From J061 sp003695725 [NCBI: Candidatus Schekmanbacteria bacterium] (lineage in GTDB: Bacteria > Schekmanbacteria > GWA2-38-11), in contig RFHX01000206.1 in assembly GCA_003695725.1 (NCBI GenBank), positions 1 to 11,560 of the forward strand: a stretch of DNA of 11,560 bases, given 5' to 3'. Within the stretch, counting starts at the first letter, position 1. The number at the start of each line of letters is the position of its first letter. This document shows, piece after piece, positions 1 to 7,209 of this stretch. Under the pieces are notes generated by a model. That model was not told the DNA's origin and did not search any database. It was given only the letters and a program-made list of their open reading frames with translations. The position numbers and the translations under genes were made by a program.

Positions 1-5
1 CTACA

Positions 6-830
6 TTACACTTGAACTTTAAAGACATCCTTTAGTCCAAAGGCAGAAATAATTGAGAGGACAAAAAAGACAATAAGCCAGTGAATCTCCACTCCCCAAA
101 ATGTTAAATTCATTTCAGGGTAATTTATTCTTACCTCTTCTATGGGAGAATCTGACGGGAATGGTGTTTCGGCAGGAGTAAGAAGAATATGCTCAAAATT
201 TACCTTTTCCTTTTCTGCACCAACTCGCTGAAGAATGTTTTCTGCTAACAATTTTTTTTCATAGCGTTTACCATTCACAATAAATGTAAGTTTATAATTT
301 CCACTCTTTTCGACTCTTAAACGCCAGTCAATTTCATTCTCTCTTTCAATCCTCAATGGTGGTGCATCCAATTTCAAGCCTTTTGGCAATTCCAATTCAA
401 TATCCGCATTATTTATCAATATGCCATCATCGAGTTTAAGGCAAACTATCGTTTTTTCTCCTTCTTTTAGCGGCCTGTATGCATATCTGCTGTCAAGCTG
501 GACAAGGATAAAAATAACCGGAATTATCATTACAAGCATCGGCGTCACAGAATATCTCATATAAGTAAGGTTTGTCCTCAATATCTTTTTCTGAGATTTT
601 AACATCTGCTGAAGGTCATGATTGAAAAGGCGGACTTCAAGAAGATAACCTTTTATTTTTTCCTTTGTATTTTTAATCCCCTCCTGATTTGACGTATAGC
701 GGAAGATGATTAACATTACAACACCTGTTATGAGTGAAACAACAGTTATTCCCCACACAGGCGCCATATTTTTGAAGGGTGCAAAAATCAGGTCAAACAA
801 CCCATTCAACAATTTCACAAATGTAATCAT
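6..830 (-). CDS. YidC/Oxa1/DUF106-like membrane protein with an extracytoplasmic domain
   Basis: 274 residues, last gene of the operon in the window. Layout seen: a short amphipathic start (residues 5-20), TM1 about 22-43, a charged coiled-coil-like stretch 48-92 rich in Lys, Glu and Gln, TM2 about 94-112, a polar beta-rich region 120-243, and TM3 about 246-265. TM1, cytosolic hairpin, TM2, outside loop, TM3 is the core plan of the Oxa1 superfamily (YidC, DUF106/Ylp1, EMC3, TMCO1), which inserts membrane proteins. Membership is inferred from topology and sequence feel and not from a search. The roughly 120-residue outside domain is larger than the loop at this place in YidC. The ATG has a nearby AAAGGA-type ribosome site. 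The gene starts 51 nt after RHH-2, so it is probably co-transcribed. An insertase role for the AlkP membrane partners is speculation. It could instead be an unrelated three-TM protein. Confidence 0.62.
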   Translation of the reverse strand: MITFVKLLNGLFDLIFAPFKNMAPVWGITVVSLITGVVMLIIFRYTSNQEGIKNTKEKIKGYLLEVRLFNHDLQQMLKSQKKILRTNLTYMRYSVTPMLVMIIPVIFILVQLDSRYAYRPLKEGEKTIVCLKLDDGILINNADIELELPKGLKLDAPPLRIERENEIDWRLRVEKSGNYKLTFIVNGKRYEKKLLAENILQRVGAEKEKVNFEHILLTPAETPFPSDSPIEEVRINYPEMNLTFWGVEIHWLIVFFVLSIISAFGLKDVFKVQV

Positions 831-881
831 CTTTCCTTTTCTAATCCTTTAAAAAAGACCTTAATTTTTTAACAAACAATA

Positions 882-1076
882 TTAGGAAATATATCCAAGT
901 CCCTGCAATTTTTTCTTGATATCTTCTTCGGAATCGGCTTCTTCAAGTTTTGCAATCTCTTTTTCAATCGTATGTGTAATGAATTCTTCTGCTGATGAAT
1001 ATCCGGCAATGTCTGCATATTTCTTTACCTTTGCCAAAAGTTCCTTATCAATCTTTATCTTAGCTCCACCAAACAT
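882..1076 (-). CDS. RHH-2, small ribbon-helix-helix protein with LGY tail
   Basis: 64 residues. A short basic strand (residues 5-9, AKIKI) is followed by two helices, with the G-Y-S-S-A-E-E-F-I turn at 25-33. This is the usual pattern of CopG/Arc/MetJ-type dimeric DNA-binding proteins. Residues 43-53 are acidic, and the protein ends in K-K-K-L-Q-G-L-G-Y-I-S. The same ending occurs on RHH-1 and on the APS kinase of this operon. A strong site (GGGAGG) lies just before the ATG, and the gene follows AlkP-4 by 23 nt. Unlike RHH-1 it has no palindrome upstream, so it may not be a local repressor. It may instead act through protein contact or form mixed dimers with RHH-1. The fold call is fairly safe; target and role are unknown. 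Confidence 0.8.
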   Translation of the reverse strand: MFGGAKIKIDKELLAKVKKYADIAGYSSAEEFITHTIEKEIAKLEEADSEEDIKKKLQGLGYIS

Positions 1077-1099
1077 TTTTCTACCTCCCTGAAATCAGG

Positions 1100-3115
1100 T
1101 TAAAAAATATTACTGCCTACCATTTCTTTTTCCTTTTCAAAGCCAAACTCTGCTAAAAGAGTTGGTGCAATATCATAGAGTGCAGGATTTTCCTTGACAA
1201 TCTTTTTGTTGGAAAGGATTATTCCCGGCACTTCTTCAGGCGCCATACAATGGTCTCCACTCCATGCTTCCATATTGTCCGTAATCAATTCCTTTGGAAA
1301 CTTTCCAAGGCTTGCTTCCCATGAGATACGATAACCTCTCGCAAAACCCAAGAGGATATCTGGGGCATCCTTTACATATGGCCCTGAATAGATGTCATCT
1401 CTTTTATAAACATTTCTGAAAACTTTCTTTCCTGTTTTAGGGTCTACTACTTTTTTCAATTTTTCTACCAGTTCGTCTACAAGTTGATTATATTCATCTC
1501 CCGGAGATACGATTCCATTTGCTTCTCTTCCAGCAAGATTTATGTACAAAGCATTCAATCCCAAGACATATGCCTTGGTCCTACTCCAATCAACATTGGC
1601 AAACAACTCCTCCTCTCCCTGTTTTGAAGGGTCAATCAATGCGACATAACCATTGTTCAAAAGCCAAGTATTTATGTTGAAGGAATAATAGAAGGGCGCA
1701 AAGCCATGGTCAGACATTATAATCAAAGTGGTATTATCATCTATTCGCTTCAAAGTATAACCAAGGATATCATCCATCTCTTCATAAACCTTTTCAAGGA
1801 CATCTCCATATTTATCATAAGATTCCTGATTGAAAGCAGGATGGTTTTTATCATGGAGACGCCAAAACATATGGGCATTTTGGTCAGTGCTTGAAAAATA
1901 ATAAAAGAGAAGTCCGCTTTTAAATTGAGAAAGAAGATAATGATAATTTCTGACCTCCTCTTCATGGACTAATGTTATCTGTTTGATGAATTCACCATCA
2001 TCAAATATTCCGCTTGAGAGGGCTTTTGTGTCTTCTGGCATTCCCTGTGTATAAAAGTATCCTACATTTTCGAAGAGCTCCTTCGAAAAATCGGGCGGCG
2101 TCGAAATGGGCAGAGCAGGGTCTTCAGGATTTATATTTATCGGTGTAACATAAAGCTTGAAATCAGGATGCACTTCTTTTAGATAAAAACGGCATATTCC
2201 CGAAACAGACTGCAAATAGGGTATCAGCTCAAAATCAATCCTAATCCATTCGCTCCATTCGCCTTCCTTCAAGAATATTTCTTTATTAGGAAGCACAATC
2301 TTTGCAACAGGATTTTCAGGGTCAATATAGACTGTGAAATCAACAGTGCAGTCAGGTGCACCTTTTCTGAAGGTATTTTTAGGTCCGTATATTTTCGCTT
2401 TTACAGTATTTCTTTTGACATAAACCTCGTAGTATTTTCCTCCTGAGATTTCGCCGTTTTCCATCTCTGGTTCAACATTGGAATAATATGAAAAAGTCCC
2501 ATATGTCCCAAGCATATCAGGAGTGCCCATTCCTGAAAGAGTTTTTGCCTCACATTCTACAGGTGGAAAATTGGAAGGAATCATATATACTGTGCACGGC
2601 ACACCTTTGCTTTGTAATATTTCCCAAAAAGATTTTCCATGCCGTAAAAGTTCAACCTTGCCTGATTCAAGCGGTATAACCCAATCGCCAATTGTAATGC
2701 TTTTCTTACCCGCCTCTGTGCGTGATGTTGAAAGATAAGGGAAAAGCGTTTTTGGGTCGCGATGGACAAAATCAAATATTCCGTGTCCACCCGGATTCAT
2801 ACCGGTAATAAAATTAGACCATGCAACAGGAGACTGTGGCGGATTGGAAGTTTGAAGCTCTTTAAATGAACCTTCTTCGGCAAGTTTTTTGAAGTTGGGC
2901 ATTCTTCCCTCATCCATCATCTTCCTTAAAATTATAGGGTCCATACCGTCAAAACCTAAAATTAGAACTTTCTTTTTCGTATCAGATGTTTCAGCTTTCT
3001 TCCCGCATCCAATAATTAGAAAAGGTATTATGGCGAAAAGAAGAATGATGCGTACCAAAACTTTACTTTTGCTCTTCAAATTTGATCTGCCTCTCTTAAA
3101 TATCATATCATACAT
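1100..3115 (-). CDS. AlkP-4, alkaline phosphatase superfamily phosphodiesterase-like lipoprotein
   Basis: 671 residues. The N-terminus carries many Lys and Arg, then a hydrophobic stretch 21-36 ending I-I-G-C with Cys37, a plausible though not ideal lipobox. The mature protein would be lipid-anchored outside the inner membrane. Catalytic signature of type I phosphodiesterase/nucleotide pyrophosphatases: D56 (GFDG), predicted nucleophile S95 (SPVAWS, ten residues before the G of ITG), D411/H415, D469-H470-G471 and H622. These would bind two metals for phosphoryl or sulfuryl ester hydrolysis; the substrate is unknown. Between the nucleophile and D411 lies an inserted beta-rich region (about 203-360) shared with AlkP-3. 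The two are clear paralogues along their whole catalytic part. The ATG overlaps the AlkP-3 stop by 8 nt; a second in-frame ATG three codons on is also possible. It lacks the sulfatase C/S-x-P-x-R motif. Confidence 0.88.
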   Translation of the reverse strand: MYDMIFKRGRSNLKSKSKVLVRIILLFAIIPFLIIGCGKKAETSDTKKKVLILGFDGMDPIILRKMMDEGRMPNFKKLAEEGSFKELQTSNPPQSPVAWSNFITGMNPGGHGIFDFVHRDPKTLFPYLSTSRTEAGKKSITIGDWVIPLESGKVELLRHGKSFWEILQSKGVPCTVYMIPSNFPPVECEAKTLSGMGTPDMLGTYGTFSYYSNVEPEMENGEISGGKYYEVYVKRNTVKAKIYGPKNTFRKGAPDCTVDFTVYIDPENPVAKIVLPNKEIFLKEGEWSEWIRIDFELIPYLQSVSGICRFYLKEVHPDFKLYVTPININPEDPALPISTPPDFSKELFENVGYFYTQGMPEDTKALSSGIFDDGEFIKQITLVHEEEVRNYHYLLSQFKSGLLFYYFSSTDQNAHMFWRLHDKNHPAFNQESYDKYGDVLEKVYEEMDDILGYTLKRIDDNTTLIIMSDHGFAPFYYSFNINTWLLNNGYVALIDPSKQGEEELFANVDWSRTKAYVLGLNALYINLAGREANGIVSPGDEYNQLVDELVEKLKKVVDPKTGKKVFRNVYKRDDIYSGPYVKDAPDILLGFARGYRISWEASLGKFPKELITDNMEAWSGDHCMAPEEVPGIILSNKKIVKENPALYDIAPTLLAEFGFEKEKEMVGSNIF

Positions 3116-5240
3116 TGTTAATTAACGGTTTACCCTGCATATATTTAGGAATATCCAAGCCATAGAGCTTTAATACAGTAGGTCCAATATCCATAATCGA
3201 AGGCGAATCCGCATCAATCTTCCTACTGCAAAACAATATACCCGGCGCCAATCGTGGGTCAATACAATGGTCTCCACTCCAGCTTTTCGTATTGTCCTCT
3301 ATTACTTTGTCTGTACATTTGCCCACTGCCGCTTCCCATGAAGTTCTATAACCAACATTGAATCCCACAAAAAGGTCGGGACCATTACCTGCATAAGGTC
3401 CGCTGAAAAGCTCTTTATTGTCATAGAGGCGGCATATTGCAGTTTCTCCCCATTCCTCGTCCTGAAAATTATTGAGTTTTTCACATAACTCTTTTTTCAA
3501 ATTCTCATACTCTTCACCCGGTTCAACAATTCCTTGACCTTCTCTACCTTTCAAATTGATATAGATGCCACCAAGTCCAAAGGTATATGCTCGTGTTTTA
3601 GACCAATCAACACCTTGAAACCACTCTCCTCCTGTACCTCCGTCCTTAAAATGCATATAACCATTTTGATGAAACCATGTATTGAGATTTACACAGCGCC
3701 TAAAAGACTTGAAACCATGGTCAGATATGACCATAAGGACATCCTTCTCTCCAAGCTTCTGCATTGTTTCACCTACAAGTTCGTCCATTTTTTTGTACAT
3801 ATCTTCAATGGAATTTTTATGCTTCACTGTATCTTTATCTTTATTAGCTGGATGCCTATCATCTATATAACGGAAAAACATATGCTGAATTCTGTCTGAT
3901 GTATCAAAAACGCATGCAACCATTCCCTTTTTGATTTTATCAAGCATATTGAAAAACATCTCTCTTCTTTCTTCATAATATTTATATGCCTGTCCCAAAA
4001 AAGCCTCCTCATCAATAACGCGCTCATTAAGAGCCCAAGTGTCTTCTGCAAGTCCCAATGTAGCATAGCGTCCCTGCATTTTGGAAAGATAAACAGAATA
4101 ATAGAGGGGATGAGAAATAGGCATAGCAGGAGTGTCAGGGTCAATATTAATCGGTGTTATATACAATTCAAATTCTGGAGAAACAGACCTCAACAGGAAG
4201 CGGCAAATTCCCTGCACTTTAATACCTAATCCTGCTTTGAAAACAATCACTTTCCAATCTGTATATTCACCTTTTTTAAGTTTGATTTCTTCGTCAGGTA
4301 GTTTCAAAATTGCTTCAGAATCGTTCAATATCTCTATTTTAAAGGGTATTGTCATTTCACCACCATTTTTAAGAAGCGAATTTTCAGGTCCTTTAATATG
4401 ACTTTCAATAATATTGTTTTTTCTTTCCACTAAGACCCTTACTCCGCCAGTATGCTTGCCTACAGAATTTTTATCCGTTGTATAATAAGTAAAAGACCCT
4501 TGCGTGCCTTTGAGGTCAGGAACACACATTCCTGAAAGTGAAACGCCATAAAATTTTTCAGGAGGAAATGTAATTGGAACGCGAAGTACTGCGCTAAAAA
4601 TATGATTGTCTCCTAAAATCTTCCAAAAGGGTTGGCTTTTTCTTAAAAGGGTAATTTCTGGTTTCCCAATTGGGATCTTATATTTCCCAATATTCAAAGT
4701 CTTCTTCGTATTTCCAATGTGCACCGATGAAATATCAGGAAGATATGTTCTTACATCTCTTTTCAAAAAATCGAAAATATTGTGCCTTGAAGGGTCAACT
4801 CCTGTTATAAAGGACGACCATGCAACAGGGGACATTGCAGGATATGTTGTCCTCAATGGGCTGAAAGAGCCTTCCTCTTTGAGTTTTGAAAAATTAGGAA
4901 GTTTCCCCTCGTTCATATATTTTGTAACAAGAGCAGGGTCAAGCCCGTCGAGTCCCAATACAACGACCCTCTCGACATCAGTTTTTTCTCCACTGCGTTT
5001 TTTTATAAATGTCCTAATGATATACCGAATTGGCCAAACAAGAATAGAAAGAAAGGCAAGAAGAAATGTTACAAATAGGACAAAGAAACTTGAAATAAAA
5101 GCAAATCCAGCGCCGGGACCAATGTAGGCATCAGCATCGTAGGAAAAAAAGATTAAAAGAATCGCAAAGGGGATGTATTTCTTAAAAAAAACTGATGATG
5201 ACTTATATCTTAAACTTTTAGTTATCTGCAAATTATTCAT
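3108..5240 (-). CDS. AlkP-3, membrane-anchored alkaline phosphatase superfamily protein
   Basis: 710 residues from the ATG that overlaps the AlkP-2 stop by one base (TGATG), a layout for coupled translation; an upstream in-frame TTG lacks support. The N-terminus is basic (K8, R11, K13, K20, K21). It is followed by a hydrophobic segment 23-33, an A-D-A signal-peptidase-like site near 36-38, the motif Y-I-G-P-G-A-G (39-45), a second hydrophobic segment 46-70, and a basic stretch (R72, R76, K80, K81, R82). By the positive-inside rule the catalytic domain faces the cytoplasm. Active-site residues: D98, predicted nucleophile S137, D449/H453, D507-H508-G509, H658. An inserted region (about 245-400) matches AlkP-4, including a G-I-C-R-F segment and the T-P-I-N-I-x-P motif. 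It ends G-K-P-L, typical of the family. Substrate unknown; membership is secure. Confidence 0.88.
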   Translation of the reverse strand: MNNLQITKSLRYKSSSVFFKKYIPFAILLIFFSYDADAYIGPGAGFAFISSFFVLFVTFLLAFLSILVWPIRYIIRTFIKKRSGEKTDVERVVVLGLDGLDPALVTKYMNEGKLPNFSKLKEEGSFSPLRTTYPAMSPVAWSSFITGVDPSRHNIFDFLKRDVRTYLPDISSVHIGNTKKTLNIGKYKIPIGKPEITLLRKSQPFWKILGDNHIFSAVLRVPITFPPEKFYGVSLSGMCVPDLKGTQGSFTYYTTDKNSVGKHTGGVRVLVERKNNIIESHIKGPENSLLKNGGEMTIPFKIEILNDSEAILKLPDEEIKLKKGEYTDWKVIVFKAGLGIKVQGICRFLLRSVSPEFELYITPINIDPDTPAMPISHPLYYSVYLSKMQGRYATLGLAEDTWALNERVIDEEAFLGQAYKYYEERREMFFNMLDKIKKGMVACVFDTSDRIQHMFFRYIDDRHPANKDKDTVKHKNSIEDMYKKMDELVGETMQKLGEKDVLMVISDHGFKSFRRCVNLNTWFHQNGYMHFKDGGTGGEWFQGVDWSKTRAYTFGLGGIYINLKGREGQGIVEPGEEYENLKKELCEKLNNFQDEEWGETAICRLYDNKELFSGPYAGNGPDLFVGFNVGYRTSWEAAVGKCTDKVIEDNTKSWSGDHCIDPRLAPGILFCSRKIDADSPSIMDIGPTVLKLYGLDIPKYMQGKPLINNV

Positions 5241-6553
5241 CAACTTTCGAAAGTTTTCAGAATGATGCCGGCAACATCTGTAATATTCATTTCTTCTTTT
5301 TCTTTTTTGAATGACCAAAAAAACGCATCATCCCAAGTGTGCATACCACATAAAACCGTTCTATCGAATAGTTCCTTCTTTTTAACCGATCCCTTTAAGT
5401 CAAAACCTCTATTTGACAAAACAACTATATCAGGAGCGTTATCGATGCATTTACCACTGTATATGTCTTCTTTAAAAAATACGCTATTTACTACTTTTTT
5501 GCCGTTGTATTCGAGAGTCTCGAGCTTATCTTTCAACTGCCTTTTCAGTTCTTCTACTTCTCCACCCTCGACACATCCCCTCGGATATTTACCTTTTACA
5601 TTTATATAAATGCGCCCCGGATCAAGAACAAATGCCTTTGTCTCATCTGAAATATCTGCCACAGATTCAGGTAAATCTTTCTTATAACTTATGAAACCTT
5701 CCTTTTCAAGAAATTTGTTCAGATAAACCTCTTGCTCGATTCCTGTAAAACCGTGGTCAGATAAAAGGATAAATTGGCTTCCTCTGTCTGCATCACCTGC
5801 TGTGTCAAGAAATCTCTCATAAACTTCACGAATAAATCCATCAACAGCATTATAATAGTCAAGAAATGCCTGATGATGCTTGTGATTTGAATCCTCCAAT
5901 GCCTCCCATAGGAAATGATGAAGTCTGTCCGTACTTGTTATAACAAGCTCCAAATAATCCCAATCCTGTGTGCGCCACAAAAGGTCAAGGGCTTTTTTTC
6001 TTCCTTCAAGAGTCGAGTAAAGCTCTTTTATAAGAAAATCATGGTCTTCGCGGGCTTTCATTGTATCAACATCTATCTTGTACCCCATTGTTTCAAGCTG
6101 TGATATCAGCGCAAGAGGATAGACGGCTTTTTTGATATTTATAGCCACAAATCCTGAAATCATTGCCCCATTCAAGGGTTTCGCAGGATAGGTAGAAGGC
6201 TGGTTTATGACAACACTTTTTTTACCTTTTTCCTTGAGCTTATCCCATATCGTTGGTGCTTTGAGGTCAGGATACGAAGGGAAAACCATATCATAGGTGC
6301 CGGGTTTCAAATCCATAAAACCAAAAATCCCGTGTTCAGCAGGATTGACTCCTGTCATAAAAGACGACCAACTGACAGATGAAATTTCAGGCAGAGTGAC
6401 TTTCATCTGCTGAAGATTGCCATCACTTTTTAGTTTAGCCATAAATGGCATAATATCTTCATCTATGAAGCGCTCAATCAATGAAAAAGGCACACCATCA
6501 AGACCTACAACACAGCATCTCTTTTTTTTCTTCTTTTTAAAAAAGAAAGCCAA
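5240..6553 (-). CDS. AlkP-2, cytosolic alkaline phosphatase superfamily phosphodiesterase-like protein
   Basis: 437 residues with no signal peptide and no membrane segment, so probably cytosolic. The start is a TTG: an AAGGAGA site sits six bases upstream. The first in-frame ATG (residue 35) would delete D19 of the first metal motif (GLDG), so the TTG is preferred. Residues 3-12 are three Phe, six Lys and an Arg, an odd tail encoded by T- and A-runs. Active-site residues: D19, predicted nucleophile S58 (SSVSWS), D209/H213, D266-H267-G268, H405. It lacks the long insertion of AlkP-3 and AlkP-4 and resembles AlkP-1 in size and in the middle region (P-x-K-P-L-N-G segment). The C-terminus lacks the usual G-K-P-L ending. 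It lies between cysC and AlkP-3 in the operon. Substrate not determinable from sequence. Confidence 0.87.
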   Translation of the reverse strand: MAFFFKKKKKKRCCVVGLDGVPFSLIERFIDEDIMPFMAKLKSDGNLQQMKVTLPEISSVSWSSFMTGVNPAEHGIFGFMDLKPGTYDMVFPSYPDLKAPTIWDKLKEKGKKSVVINQPSTYPAKPLNGAMISGFVAINIKKAVYPLALISQLETMGYKIDVDTMKAREDHDFLIKELYSTLEGRKKALDLLWRTQDWDYLELVITSTDRLHHFLWEALEDSNHKHHQAFLDYYNAVDGFIREVYERFLDTAGDADRGSQFILLSDHGFTGIEQEVYLNKFLEKEGFISYKKDLPESVADISDETKAFVLDPGRIYINVKGKYPRGCVEGGEVEELKRQLKDKLETLEYNGKKVVNSVFFKEDIYSGKCIDNAPDIVVLSNRGFDLKGSVKKKELFDRTVLCGMHTWDDAFFWSFKKEKEEMNITDVAGIILKTFES

Positions 6554-6566
6554 AGGTATCTCCTTT
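6554..6566 (-). promoter_or_regulatory. Ribosome binding site that fixes the TTG start of AlkP-2
   Basis: On the minus strand AAAGGAGA is followed by a six-base spacer from GGAG and then TTG. No ATG lies near in frame, and the next one would remove the first metal-binding Asp. Confidence 0.7.
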
Positions 6567-6573
6567 TAATTTC

Positions 6574-7173
6574 TTAAATATATCCAAGATCCTTTAATCT
6601 TTGCTTTACCTCATCTTCCTCATCTTCAGAATATTCGGATTCTCCGGTTTCCGGAATCAATTTCATCAATTCGAGTGTTCTTATAATCTTCTTTACACTT
6701 TCTTCTATAGATTCCTTGGAAGTATCCACAACTACTTCAGCATTATCAGGTTCTTCATAGGGGTCGTCGACACCTGTGAAATTTTTTATTTCACCTTTAA
6801 GCGCTTTTGCATAAAGTCCCTTTACATCTCTTTCCGTCAAAGTTTCAAGAGGGCATTTGCAGTAAACTTCAACATAATTTTTGATCAATCTGCGATTCTC
6901 CTCCCTTACTGCTTTGTAAGGTGATATCGCCGCCGCAATGGCAACAACTCCATTTCTTGAAAGAAGGTTGCATACAAAACCGATTCGTCTAATATTCGTA
7001 TCTCTGTCTTCTTTTGAAAATCCCAGCCCTTTGCTCAAATTTGTTCTTACTATGTCGGCATCGAGGACTTCAACCTTCATACCCCTTTCAAGAAGAATTG
7101 CCTCAACTTCTCTTGCAAGAGTTGTCTTTCCCGAACCGGAAAGTCCTGTAAACCAAAGTGTAAAACCTTTCAT
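6574..7173 (-). CDS. cysC: Adenylylsulfate (APS) kinase with an added LGY tail
   Basis: 199 residues. It phosphorylates APS with ATP at the 3' position to give PAPS. Seen: P-loop G-L-S-G-S-G-K-T (10-17); D-A-D-I-V-R (38-43) with G-L-G-F-S-K-E-D-R and N-I-R-R-I-G (60-65), the APS-binding stretch; I-S-P-Y (83-86); F-T-G-V-D-D-P-Y (132-139), a hallmark of the family. The kinase domain ends near residue 172. After it come an acidic linker (E178 to E188, mostly Glu, Asp and Ser) and the ending [11 protein letters not shown]. This is not part of ordinary CysC and matches the ends of RHH-1 and RHH-2. The ATG at 7173 has GGAGG seven bases upstream; an in-frame TTG at 7203 is less likely. It lies two genes after sat, its partner enzyme, with AlkP-1 between them. 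Confidence 0.95.
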   Translation of the reverse strand: MKGFTLWFTGLSGSGKTTLAREVEAILLERGMKVEVLDADIVRTNLSKGLGFSKEDRDTNIRRIGFVCNLLSRNGVVAIAAAISPYKAVREENRRLIKNYVEVYCKCPLETLTERDVKGLYAKALKGEIKNFTGVDDPYEEPDNAEVVVDTSKESIEESVKKIIRTLELMKLIPETGESEYSEDEEDEVKQRLKDLGYI

Positions 7174-7209
7174 TAATCTTCCTCCAATTTTTTCTAAATT
7201 CAAATTTCT

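Noticed and set aside
3302-3484. Second minus-strand frame inside AlkP-3
   Set aside because: It is an out-of-frame shadow of AlkP-3 without a ribosome site or family features; similar frames at 1750-1965, 2581-2790, 3863-4144 and 9119-9415 were dropped for the same reason.
4606-5127. Open frame of about 170 codons on the plus strand
   Set aside because: It lies entirely opposite AlkP-3, whose active-site and membrane segments are plainly coding, and its translation resembles no family. Other plus-strand frames across the window are of the same kind.
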